This document shows, piece after piece, positions 1-6,384 of a DNA stretch of 10,216 bases. Origin of the DNA: Dentipellis sp. KUC8613. Lineage: Eukaryota; Basidiomycota; Agaricomycetes; Russulales; Hericiaceae. Within the stretch, counting starts at the first letter, position 1, and each line of letters begins with the position of its first letter. The notes below the pieces were generated by a model. That model had not been told where the DNA came from and ran no database searches. It worked only from the letters and a program-made list of their open reading frames with translations. The stretch is from the NCBI GenBank assembly GCA_002286715.1, contig NSJX01000180.1, positions 1 to 10,216 of the forward strand, given 5' to 3'. The translations under genes were made by a program, and so were the position numbers.

Positions 1-56
1 GAAAAAGTTGAGGATGTCGATTCTGCAAACCGTAGTGAGAATGTCGATACTTAAGA

Positions 57-93
57 CTGATTCATAGATGAATCAGAATAGATGAATCAGAAT
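57..93. repeat. 20-nt palindrome overlapping a 14-bp tandem repeat
   Basis: CTGATTCAT (57-65) and ATGAATCAG (68-76) form a perfect 9-bp inverted repeat with a 2-nt centre. AGATGAATCAGAAT is repeated twice in tandem at 66-79 and 80-93. The stretch 1-97 does not match the corresponding part of E3 or E4. It may be the tail of another insertion or a rearranged left end of E1. No gene is seen here. Confidence 0.7.
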
Positions 94-179
94 GAATGCA
101 CAATTTTGAAATTTACTGATTATCATGGTTGTTGAAGTACAGAACAAGAAGAAAGGAGGCTTATAATATTATCATAGTA

Positions 180-935
180 CTACATACACATTATGATACA
201 GGCAGAAGGGCAGGACACCGGCATGACAGCACAAAGATGCAAAAAGGGCACAAGGACGGGCGGGCCAAGAAGGGCATGACGAAGGGACAACGGGCATGAC
301 AGCACGGCACGACAGGCGACGCAAGGGCATGACGGCGCGACACGGGCACGACGGCGCAATGCAGGGCTGCGAGCGCCGCGAGAAGAGCGCAACACGGCGA
401 CGGGGGGGCAACAGGAGCGCGACGCGGCGATGCGGGCACGACGGGCGGGGCGACTAGCGCGACAGGAGCACGACGCGGCAACATGGGCGCCATGGGCGAC
501 GCGAGGGCGCGACGTGCGCCACAAGCACGACACGAGCACAACACGGGCGAGGCGGGGGCGTGAGGGGCACGAAGGGCGCAAGAGGAGACGGGCGAGGGGC
601 TTGGAGACGGGTGCGACGACGTACGCAAAGGGCACGAGGGCGCGACACCGGCACGACGAAGGCGTGACACCGGCGCGACGCAACAGCATGATGATGACAC
701 GACGTGACAGTGCGAGTGGCGCGAAGGGCGCGAAGGGCGCGAAGGGCAAGGGGCCAGACGGGTATGACGATGGGCGCGAAGGGCGTGAAGGTGCGACACG
801 GGCGTGGCGACGGGGCAAGGGCGCGAGGAGAGTGAGAAGATCACAATGGTGTGATGGCGGGGCAAAGGCAGGGCGAGGCGAGAGACGGGAGAGGGCGTGC
901 GAGGGGGGCATTACACTAGGGCTGCGAAAAGGGCG
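180..935 (-). repeat. C-rich low-complexity tract, left arm of E1
   Basis: A degenerate GC-rich array built from short overlapping words such as GGGCGCGA, CGACACGGGC and GGCACGA on the plus strand. At 721-747 it contains three perfect 9-bp copies of GCGAAGGGC. It is C-rich and CpG-dense when read outward on the minus strand. Because TAA, TAG and TGA are rare in this composition, several frames are open on both strands. Their products are Arg/Ala/Pro/Ser-rich strings with no domain, so I do not call a protein. Confidence 0.8.
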
Positions 936-993
936 ACATCATCAGTCAACGTGTGGGCTGTGACACGCTAAGCGTGCGGCAGACACTACGTAC
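922..993 (-). other. Intron-like segment, E1 left-arm module
   Basis: On the minus strand a GTACGT donor starts at 993, a TTGACTGAT branch-like motif lies at 941-949, a pyrimidine stretch follows, and a CGCAG acceptor ends at 922, giving 72 nt. Inside is the perfect hairpin CACGCT-A-AGCGTG (964-976). The same arrangement recurs in E3 and E4. In this copy the upstream minus-strand frame reads ...ISREMARD and then a stop at the position where E3 reads METARDLAEW, so the module appears decayed as coding sequence. Confidence 0.55.
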
Positions 994-1032
994 CTAGCAC
1001 CATTCTGCCTAATCCCTCGCCATTTCTCTGGA

Positions 1033-1187
1033 GATGTTGTCGTTGTTGTTGTCGCCACCCCCGTCATCATCGTCGTCACCATCGCCGTCATTGTCGTCGT
1101 CATTCTCGCCTTCGTTGTTGTTGTTGTTGCTGCCGTTGTTGCCGTCACTGTTGCCGTTGCTGTCGCCGTCATCATTGTCGCTGTGTG
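1033..1187. repeat. Degenerate GTY/GTC trinucleotide repeat
   Basis: A run of GTTGTCGTTGTT, GTCATCATCGTC and GTTGTTGTTGTT type triplets, with mixed GCC/ACC/ATT variants. The minus-strand frame would give Asp/Asn/Gly runs leading into the module peptide ISREMARD. The matching place in E3 has only a short Asp run before METARD (4128-4140), so the repeat expanded in E1. Confidence 0.8.
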
Positions 1188-1339
1188 CGTGTGGTCGATG
1201 GGAGTACTTGCGTGCGTGCGCTTCAAGCACGCTGGATGACGAGAGCAAGAGAGAGCGAGAGCTACAGTGCAAGTTGAAGGTGTCGGCAGTTGCCGGCCGC
1301 CGAGGCCTGCAATTTGAAAGATGGAAATTGCGAGAGCAG

Positions 1340-1640
1340 TAAATTGATTAAATCCGAAAATAAATTGTAGTATATAGAAGACTGAGGTGAGACCTCCCTT
1401 GTAAAAGATGGAGGAGTTCTGAACCTAGCATCTCAGAAACTATTGAAGTGTGTCTGGATTCCTGTCAGGTTTCCAGTTCGCCACATTTGGACGGCGCGAC
1501 TTGCAGTATAAATCTGTGTCCGCCTGCATTTCATGCACGAAGACATCAGTACTTAGCCTACTCACATGAAATTTTGCGTACATACGAGAAAAAGGCCGTT
1601 CTACATACAGTATTATTTTCATAATTTATAGATTAATGTC
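1340..1640. other. AT-rich centre of E1, possible bidirectional control region
   Basis: It lies between the two outward-facing arms and is homologous to E3 about 5060-5352. Conserved blocks include GATTCCTGTCAG (1458-1469; E3 5188-5199), GGACGGCGCGACTTG (1489-1503; E3 5213-5227), and a CATTTCATGC block followed by GAAGAC or GAGAC. TATAAAT occurs at 1507-1513 but is missing from E3. Promoter function is inferred from position only. Confidence 0.4.
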
Positions 1641-1790
1641 TCAGATTGTATACACCCAACGCGCGTCGTTCTCCCTTCTTTCCCTCATCCCACTCCTCAT
1701 TCTCCACCCTCCGCCCACTTTCCACTATTCTCTTTTCCTCTCTCTTTTCCTCTCCTCGTCTCTCGTCTTATCTAGTCGCTCCATACATCA

Positions 1791-1840
1791 GTAAGTCTTT
1801 TTCTTCACACGTGGATTAGCACTGACAACAAGGCCCTTAG
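1791..1840 (+). other. Intron-like segment 1, E1 right arm
   Basis: GTAAGT donor at 1791, CACTGAC branch-like motif at 1820-1826, CCCTTAG acceptor ending 1840, 50 nt. E3 has the homologous donor GTAAGT at 5549 and CACTAAC branch at 5578, but its nearest usable acceptor is further downstream. The frame before this intron is closed by TAG at 1773, and there is no ATG at the start of the next exon. Confidence 0.55.
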
Positions 1841-1854
1841 GAGTGCTACGTGGC

Positions 1855-2150
1855 GCCGTCGCGTGCCTGCGCTTGCGCCCTGGTCACACCGTTCTCCCGC
1901 CGTCACGCCCTTCTCGCCCGTCGCGCCCACCTCTTCGCACGCCCGCCTCTTCACGCACCCACCTCTTTACGCACCCACCTCTTCACGCGTGCACTTCTTC
2001 ACGTGCTTCTCGTGCCTGCACTTCCATCTTGCACCACTGCGCCCGTCTCATGCTCTCCTCGCACCCTCGCGCCTGCCTTGTGTACTCGTCACACCTGCGT
2101 CCCCTCCCACTCGTCCGCCGCACATACATCTTTGTGCCAGTGGCTGGGCT
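1855..2150 (+). repeat. C-rich low-complexity tract, right arm of E1
   Basis: Degenerate array with repeated CACCTCTTCACGC and CACGCCCTTCTCGCCC words, C-rich on the plus strand, which is the outward sense. It is the mirror counterpart of the tract at 180-935. Confidence 0.75.
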
Positions 2151-2173
2151 GCACCGTTGTATCCTTGCTTAAG

Positions 2174-2279
2174 GTATGTATTCTTTTCTATTGTTATTTC
2201 ATCATTCTTCTTTGTGCTTTGCATGTTCATGAGCTTCTTTCTTTCTCTGACTTTCTTCTTCAACTGAACAGTCTTCCAG
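2174..2279 (+). other. Intron-like segment 2, E1 right arm
   Basis: GTATGT donor at 2174, long pyrimidine-rich interior, CTGAC at 2247-2251, a second branch-like CAACTGAA at 2261, and TTCCAG acceptor ending 2279. An alternative AACAG acceptor ends at 2271. E3 has the same place with GTGAGT (5999), CAACTGAT and TTTAG ending 6051, only 53 nt. Conserved position with variable length is what an intron would show. Confidence 0.55.
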
Positions 2280-2304
2280 GTCTTCCATTCTTTCTATTAC
2301 CATG

Positions 2305-2358
2305 GTATGTTATCTTTACAATCCTTGCCTTCCTTGATACTCAACATAGACTTCTCAG
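2305..2358 (+). other. Intron-like segment 3, E1 right arm
   Basis: GTATGT donor at 2305, TTGATACTCAAC branch-like region, CTTCTCAG acceptor ending 2358, 54 nt. In E3 the homologous donor has become ATATGT while TTTTACAG (ending 6131) is kept, so splicing here would be lost in E3. Confidence 0.5.
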
Positions 2359-2520
2359 ATTACCCTTTGGTCTTTTATGCTTGGGATATAGATAGCTGTG
2401 GTAGATTAGTTGCTTGTATTGTAGTATAGGAATTCAATATCATGCATTTCAATATTCCCACTATTTGGTGTTAAGCTCAAAGAAGCAGCTGAAATATTCC
2501 AGCTAGATATACTTCATACT

Positions 2521-2577
2521 TGTTAGGGTTATTGTGTTGTATACATAGTTGTTAGGGCTATTGTATTATATGCATAG
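2521..2577. repeat. 29-bp direct repeat, E1 right subterminal region
   Basis: TGTTAGGG(T/C)(T)ATTGT... begins at 2521 and again at 2550, and both copies end in ATACATAG or ATGCATAG. E3 has a diverged version of the same pair ending at 6333 and 6362, also 29 bp apart. Confidence 0.65.
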
Positions 2578-2599
2578 GACATATAGTGTATGAAGCTTC

Positions 2600-2722
2600 T
2601 TGAACACCTATAGCAATCATAGTATAGTACACACTCCATAGCAGCCATAGCAATGTACCTTATTCCATAGCACTCCATAGCACTATCATAGCTGTGGGTG
2701 GTAGTTCTATAGCCTATCAACA
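2600..2722. repeat. Right subterminal CCATAG repeat cluster of E1
   Basis: Repeated CCATAGCA words with related CTATAGCA and TCATAG variants, ending in the hairpin arm CTATAGCCTATCAACA (2707-2722). The same cluster is in E3 (6385-6600), and opposite-strand versions lie at the left ends of E3 and E4. Clustered subterminal words in DNA transposons commonly serve as transposase binding sites. That role is inferred here. Confidence 0.7.
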
Positions 2723-2728
2723 AATAGA

Positions 2729-2730
2729 CA
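2729..2730. repeat. E2 target site duplication (CA), partner at 8598-8599
   Basis: CA occurs on both sides of E2, while the empty site in E3 (6543-6544 region) has a single CA. A 2-bp match alone would be weak. The empty-site comparison is what supports it. Confidence 0.7.
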
Positions 2731-2745
2731 CTTCAGGAAAACACG
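2731..2745 (+). repeat. E2 left terminal inverted repeat
   Basis: CTTCAGGAAAACACG pairs with the reverse complement of 8583-8597, with a T/A difference at base 2 and a one-base length difference in the A-run. Confidence 0.75.
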
Positions 2746-2768
2746 TCATCCGGCCCGGAGAAGTCGGT

Positions 2769-2890
2769 AATCTACCGGATCAGTGCCTGATCTACCGGCA
2801 TCTATAGTAGGCTACTAGCTGCTCCGGTAGAGCTCGGGAATTGGTTTATAGACCGTCTGTAATATGGCATAGATAGGGCTGATCTACCAT
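2769..2890. repeat. Left subterminal ATCTAC motifs of E2
   Basis: ATCTAC occurs at 2770, 2790 and 2882, the first two within TCTACCGG, and a reverse GTAGAG lies at 2827 within CCGGTAGAG. Matching motifs occur at the other end of E2. They differ from the CCATAG words of the E1 family. Confidence 0.65.
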
Positions 2891-3108
2891 AGTGTCGCGT
2901 AGCTGACAATCAACTCATATAGATGATATAGATGGTCTTGAATAAAGGGCAGCTGTAGCTGTAGCATGCAATGAGTTTTCACTCTGATTAAGTGGCAGGC
3001 CTTAAACAATGATGAATCTTACAGAGAAGAGGTAATATATACATTGGACAATGAAATATATAAGACAATGAACTATCTAACACATTCTTCTTTCCATCGA
3101 ATACGACG
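2891..3108. other. AT-rich left part of E2, no gene seen
   Basis: Moderately AT-rich sequence between the subterminal motifs and the tandem repeat. It contains short ATAGATGATATAGATGG and AGCTGTAGCTGTAGC redundancies. I see no convincing coding frame, splice arrangement or RNA gene. Confidence 0.6.
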
Positions 3109-3110
3109 CG

Positions 3111-3393
3111 CGGGTGGACTACAACTGTCAGCCACTGTAGCTGTTCGAACTTCCACAAATGGCAGTTCAAACTGCATAGTCACAGTGGGGCATGCATGCG
3201 CGGGTGGACTACAACTGTCAGCCACTGTAGCTGTTCGAACTTCCACAAATGGCAGTTCAAACTGCATAGTCACAGTGGGGCATGCATGCGCGGGTGGACT
3301 ACAACTGTCAGCCACTGTAGCTAGCTGTTTGAGCTGCCATAAATGGTAGTTCAGATGACTGCCCGCAGAGGCATGTCACAGTGCGTGCCCCAC
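3111..3393. repeat. 90-bp tandem repeat in E2
   Basis: 3111-3200 and 3201-3290 are identical 90-bp copies starting CGGGTGGACTACAACTGTCA. A third copy starts at 3291, diverges after about 3322 and runs into the E3 insertion point. Each copy holds an imperfect palindrome, GTTCGAACT - 12 nt - AGTTCAAAC (3143-3172 in the first). Since 90 is a multiple of 3, a frame crosses the array and gives a 30-residue repeat, but the opposite strand is equally open, so coding is not supported. The identity of the two full copies suggests a recent duplication. Confidence 0.88.
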
Positions 3394-3395
3394 TG
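3394..3395. repeat. E3 target site duplication (TG), partner at 6613-6614
   Basis: TG occurs on both sides of E3. The inverted empty-site copies in the 90-bp repeat contain CCCCACTGTGACTA, so one TG is extra. TG on one strand is CA on the other, the same dinucleotide as at E2. Confidence 0.72.
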
Positions 3396-3408
3396 CATCT
3401 GAAAAATT
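3396..3408 (+). repeat. E3 left terminal inverted repeat
   Basis: CATCTGAAAAATT, shared with the left end of E4 (9041-9053). It pairs with 6599-6612 apart from a T/A difference at base 5. Confidence 0.78.
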
Positions 3409-3443
3409 CTAAAATTTTATAGCAAGGTGCCCAATTATCTAGA

Positions 3444-3600
3444 CTACAGTAGCTATGGAATGAGATAGTCAACTATGGAGGGTTTCATAGCACCCATAGC
3501 AACCATAGATAGACATGGAATTCCATAGATCTCATAGATATTAGTTGAGTATCCATAGTGAGCATAGCACTACATATTCAACAGGTTATGCTATGGTGTC
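3444..3600. repeat. Left subterminal CCATAG/CTATGG cluster of E3
   Basis: CTATGG, CTATGG, CCATAG, CCATAG, CCATAG, CCATAG and CTATGG are spread through 160 bp in both orientations. The E4 copy has the same layout at 9114-9260. Transposase binding is inferred. Confidence 0.7.
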
Positions 3601-3689
3601 TACATGAACAACATATCATGACTACAAGATTATGGAATCTATTGATCATCACACTAATAATATTATAGAAGTACTACATATACACTAAT

Positions 3690-4035
3690 ATACAGGCCTG
3701 AGAGGCTGGACACAAGAGGGCAAGGGAAAGGCAAGAGGGATCACACATATGCAAGAATGTAGGTGCACAAGGAGAGACATGAGAATGGCATATGGGCACA
3801 ACGAGGCGAGGGCACGACGAGGGCGTGCGGGCACGAGACAGGCGCCACGGCGGGCACGAGGCAGGCGAGATGGGCACGATGGCGCGATGAGGGCACGACA
3901 GAGATAGGCAAGATGGGCGCGAAGAGGGCAACGACACGGCAACACGACGGCGCCCATGCGCGAGGGAGGTGCGAGGGCGTGAGACATGCCAGACAGGGGG
4001 CGAGAAAGGCACAATGAGGCGCGAGAGGCCACGAA
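3690..4035 (-). repeat. C-rich low-complexity tract, left arm of E3
   Basis: Plus-strand words GGGCACGA, GAGGGCACGACG and GGCGAGATGGGC, C-rich on the minus strand. It is the counterpart of 180-935 but about half as long. Minus-strand frames give Ser/Pro/Arg/Leu-rich strings without domains. Confidence 0.75.
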
Positions 4036-4040
4036 AAAGC

Positions 4041-4150
4041 GATATCGTCAGTGATCGAGCACACCGCGACACGCTGAGCGTGCTACATACCTGCTGCCCA
4101 TTCTGCCAAGTCCCTTGCTGTCTCCATGGTGATGTCGTCGTCGTTGACGC
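4041..4150 (-). other. Intron/exon module a, E3 left arm
   Basis: On the minus strand an exon-like stretch encodes DDDITMETARDLAEWAA (ATG at 4127), directly followed by a GTATGT donor at 4090, the hairpin CACGCT-G-AGCGTG (4070-4082) and a CACTGAC branch-like motif at 4047-4053. No AG lies at the expected acceptor distance, so splicing is probably broken here. This copy preserves the module peptide best. Peptide and donor are recognisable in the copies at 922-1045, 4733-4870 and, for the donor end, 10132-10216. No protein family was recognised. Confidence 0.5.
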
Positions 4151-4720
4151 CTTTGTCGGGAAAGGATGCGCGGACGTGCACGAGGGCGGGAGGACGACGC
4201 CAGGTAGCGTCGACGTGGCATGGAGAGGGTTGGCAATCGAGCGTGCTACGACACGCTCGCTGTATCCATGACAACTGCTTGTTGACGGCAGCGCCGCCGC
4301 CAGCGCGTGCATGTGCGGTGGTGAGGGAGGGAGGGATGCACGGGGGCGAAAGGCGTACCTGTGGCCACTCTACCTATTCCCTAACCGTCCGACGCCCATA
4401 TGACATATTCGCATGGGCACATGTATTGATATGTTGCTTGAGTGCGCGAGAGCGCGAGAAGAATGAACGGTTCGCGAAGGGCATCGCCGAGCGCGGGTGC
4501 CAGGCGACACGATGACGCACGCGCGAGCGCAGTATCACGACGGCGCACTCGTGGAGGGCGTGACGCGATGGCGCAGGCGCAGAGCGCGATGCGTGCGGGG
4601 GTGTATGTGCAGAGCACGAGGGCGACGGGAACGGGGAGCGGCAGTGGGGGTATGGAAGCGCAGAGCGCGACGACGCCGGCCAGAGCGTGTAGAGGCGCGG
4701 CGGTGAGTAGATGCGACCAC
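4150..4720. other. GC-rich spacer of E3 left arm with a degenerate module copy
   Basis: GC-rich sequence between the two clear modules. It holds a hairpin GAGCGTG-CTACGA-CACGCTC (4239-4258), resembling the intron hairpin. It also has a minus-strand GTACGCC donor-like site at 4358 preceded by sequence similar to the other module exons (4359-4400). This looks like a third, decayed module copy. The rest (4440-4720) is CpG-dense low-complexity sequence without a supportable gene. Confidence 0.4.
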
Positions 4721-4732
4721 GAGGATCGCGGG

Positions 4733-4803
4733 CTAGAGGAAAGAAGACAAGTTAGTGGCTAGAAGCTCTGCGACACGCCGAACGTGTTGCAGAAACGGCG
4801 TAC
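4733..4803 (-). other. Intron-like segment, E3 module b
   Basis: This minus-strand segment has the most complete splice signals in the window: GTACGC donor after CAG at 4803, CCACTAAC branch motif (4751-4757), polypyrimidine run TTGTCTTCTTTCCT, TAG acceptor ending 4733, 71 nt. The length matches the 72-nt copy in E1. The exon before it reads DDTIAMETTGY and then a stop, against METARDLAEW in module a, so splice signals outlasted the reading frame. Confidence 0.6.
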
Positions 4804-4915
4804 CTGCGCTGGCCCTGCTACTCAGTACCCTGTCGTCTCCATGGCGATGGTGTCGTCTGTGTAGCTGGACACAGGTGGGTCGAGATGCATGCTTGTGCGT
4901 TGCGAGCGAGTGGGT

Positions 4916-4956
4916 GAGAGAGAGAGGGAGGCAGGGAGGGAGGAGGAGAGAAAGGG
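4916..4956. repeat. Purine tract (GA/GGA-rich)
   Basis: GAGAGAGAGAGGGAGG, a single C at 4932, then AGGGAGGGAGGAGGAGAGAAAGGG. It is a near-pure polypurine run. On the minus strand it reads as the CT-rich leader of the left arm, the counterpart of the CT-rich leaders at 1670-1760 and 5440-5525 on the plus strand. Confidence 0.75.
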
Positions 4957-5059
4957 TCGATGAGGCGGGTGAGATGGAGGGACGAGGGCAGCAAGTCGCG
5001 TTCGCAAAGACGCCGGAAATTGCCGAGGACATACCTTCCTCTTCGAAAGGTGTCATTTG

Positions 5060-5352
5060 CCAGTGTAATAAAAACGAAAAAATGTCAATTAAAATTGATA
5101 GAGTAGAAAATTGATATCTTCATAAGACGTTCGAATTTTGAAGCGATAGAGTTACTGTACGCTCCTAAATCAGTATGTTTGCACGTCGATTCCTGTCAGT
5201 CTCTCGGATATAGGACGGCGCGACTTGCCCAACTGTGCCTCATCCTGCGCATTTCATGCCTAGAGACGTCTTTCCTCTTCAGATTCGTATGATACTTCGA
5301 GCATAAAATTCTAGAAGTCATCCATAGATGCAGGAATATTTTCATAATTACT
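5060..5352. other. AT-rich centre of E3, possible bidirectional control region
   Basis: Homologous to E1 about 1340-1640 and placed between the two outward arms. A minus-strand ATG at 5056 (MTPFEEE) followed by a GTATGT donor at 5034 could be a short first exon of the left arm. The plus-strand ATG of the right arm is at 5328. No TATA box is kept. Promoter function is inferred from the divergent layout. Confidence 0.4.
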
Positions 5353-6112
5353 GTACTACTACTTCAGCTCGAATACGGTCCGGAATGCGAGTCCGTGCGT
5401 GGGAAAGCCGGATGCCAGCGCGTCAACATCCAATGCGCGTCGTCCTTCCTCCTTCTTTCCCTCATCCCACATCTCACCCTCCACTTCCCTCCACTTCCCG
5501 CCTATTCTTCTCTTCTCTCCTTTCCCCCAACCGCGCGCCGCGCTTGAAGTAAGTCCTTTCTCTAGTACAAGGTCTATCACTAACGACAAGCTCTTTTGCT
5601 ACATGGCGTCTTAGGTACCCTCACGCCCTTGCGCGCCTGCGCCTGCTTCTGTTGCCCTTCTTGCGCCCTCGTTCACCCATACTTGCGTCATGGCGCTCTC
5701 GTCGCCCCGTTCTTGCGCGGTCACGTCCAACTCGCACGGTTGCGCCCCTCTTGCTCGGTCGCGCGCGTCTCACGTCGTCACGCCCTTGTCGCGTCTGCGC
5801 GTCTTCGTGCCGTTTCTGCATCCATCGTGCTCTTCTTGTACCGCCGCGCTGCCATCACCCTATTCTCGCTTCGTCACGCCTGTCTCGTCGTTGCTTCCTC
5901 GTCATGCCTGCCTGCCTTCTTTGTGCCCTTCTCGTGCCTTCGCGTTATTTTCTTGCCTTGAGTCTGTACCTGTCTTTGTGTATCTACCTTGCACCTGGGT
6001 GAGTTCTTTTCTTTTATGTCTACTACTTTCTTCAACTGATTTGTCCTTTAGGTTTCTTATTGCTTCTATTGCAATGATATGTTGTCATTCTGATCCTTGT
6101 GAGCATAAATAA
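5328..6112 (+). CDS. Hypothetical three-exon gene in E3 right arm, 221 codons
   Basis: Joining 5328-5548, 5615-5998 and 6052-6112 leaves one open frame from a true ATG (MQEYFHNYCTTTSARIRSG...) to TAA at 6110-6112. The introns are GTAAGT...TTAG (66 nt, CACTAAC branch) and GTGAGT...TTTAG (53 nt, CAACTGAT branch). Exon 1 begins as ordinary mixed sequence and turns Ser/Pro-rich in the CT-rich leader. Exon 2 is the C-rich tract, giving Arg/Ser/Leu/Ala/Cys-rich sequence. The short exon 3 ends CCHSDPCEHK. No signal peptide, catalytic motif or known family was recognised. Low-complexity sequence leaves frames open by chance, and E1 does not keep the same joined frame. It could therefore be a transcribed non-coding unit. 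A possible poly(A) signal AATAAA lies at 6226-6231. Confidence 0.35.
5549..5614 (+). other. Intron-like segment 1, E3 right arm
   Basis: GTAAGT donor, CACTAAC branch-like motif at 5578-5584, TCTTAG acceptor ending 5614, 66 nt. The donor and branch align with E1 1791 and 1820. The acceptor used in E1 is not kept here, and a new one is available about 20 nt further on. Confidence 0.55.
5615..5960 (+). repeat. C-rich low-complexity tract, right arm of E3
   Basis: Words such as CGCCCTTGTCGCGTC, CGCGCGTCTCACGTCGTCACGCC and CACGCCTGTCTCGTCG. C-rich on the plus strand, the outward sense, and homologous in place to 1855-2150. Confidence 0.72.
5999..6051 (+). other. Intron-like segment 2, E3 right arm
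   Basis: GTGAGT donor, pyrimidine-rich body, CAACTGAT branch-like motif at 6033-6040, TCCTTTAG acceptor ending 6051, 53 nt. It lies at the same place as the 106-nt segment of E1 (2174-2279). Confidence 0.58.
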
Positions 6113-6225
6113 TACTCAATGTATTTTACAGATCACTCTTTACCATGTAAAGATGTAGTCAGTAGTCTCATGCATGGCCTTTAGGTAGCTGTAGATTAGC
6201 TGCTTTGTATTTTATCATAGCATTT

Positions 6226-6231
6226 AATAAA
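6226..6231 (+). terminator. Possible poly(A) signal, E3 right arm
   Basis: AATAAA about 115 nt after the TAA of the right-arm frame. E1 does not keep it. Fungal poly(A) signals are loose, so this is suggestive only. Confidence 0.25.
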
Positions 6232-6384
6232 ATGGATTTCAATGCTTTTACTGTTTGGATATAAGGTTATAGAAGCATCTATTCTAGCTGGATGTGATGC
6301 ATAGCTGCTGGGGCTACTGTATTGTATACATAGTGGTTGGTGTTATTGGATTGCATGCATAGAGCATATAGTGTATGAAGCTTC

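Larger units (their letters stand above)
1841..2429 (+). pseudogene. Right-arm gene-like unit of E1 (spliced frame without ATG)
   Basis: Three exon-like blocks (1841-2173, 2280-2304, 2359-2429) stay in one open frame if the segments 2174-2279 and 2305-2358 are removed, ending at TAG 2427-2429. The first block is a C-rich tract giving Ser/Arg/Pro/His/Leu-rich sequence with THLF and PPLHA repeats. The tail ends FYAWDIDSCGRLVACIVV. No ATG opens this frame, and intron 1 joins it to a stop at 1773, so a functional product is doubtful. E3 has the homologous exon after intron 2 with the same 25-nt length, but the differences show no obvious third-position bias. No family was recognised. Confidence 0.3.
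1..2730. mobile_element. Element E1, left and central portion, cut by E2
   Basis: This is the older host element of the nest. From about 98 onward it can be followed beside E3 and E4: AT-rich lead-in, left GC tract (180-935), minus-strand intron module (922-1045), trinucleotide block, AT-rich centre (about 1340-1640), CT-rich stretch, right arm with intron-like segments (1791-2429), and an AT-rich right subterminal region. The stretch around 2591-2650 is almost identical to 6363-6450 of E3. E1 breaks at 2730 and resumes at 8598 with the sequence that E3 carries without interruption at 6544. Its left terminus lies outside the window or has been replaced, because 1-97 does not match the other copies. 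No transposase was recognised. The orientation label is arbitrary because the two arms are read outward on opposite strands. Confidence 0.8.

Noticed and set aside
180..963. Long frames on both strands in the E1 left tract as an Arg-rich or Ser/Pro-rich protein
   Set aside because: The same composition effect applies. The frames overlap each other on opposite strands, and no start context or conserved frame is shared with E3 or E4.
1507..1513. TATA box in the centre of E1
   Set aside because: TATAAAT is not kept at the homologous place in E3, so a single match in AT-rich DNA is not enough.
2521..2560. Telomere-like TTAGGG words
   Set aside because: There are only two isolated occurrences, inside a 29-bp repeat of a mobile element, and E3 has diverged versions. 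There is no tandem TTAGGG array.
3044..3349. Frame through the 90-bp repeats as a repeat protein
   Set aside because: The opposite strand is equally open, the 90-bp unit makes any open frame stay open, and palindromes explain the conserved part better.
3111..3393. CRISPR array
   Set aside because: The copies are contiguous 90-bp tandem units with no unique spacers. The sequence is eukaryotic in style and has no cas genes.
5034..5056. MTPFEEE plus GTATGT donor as the first exon of the E3 left-arm gene
   Set aside because: The ATG and donor are real strings, but no acceptor could be chosen and E1 has no matching donor, so no gene model is listed.
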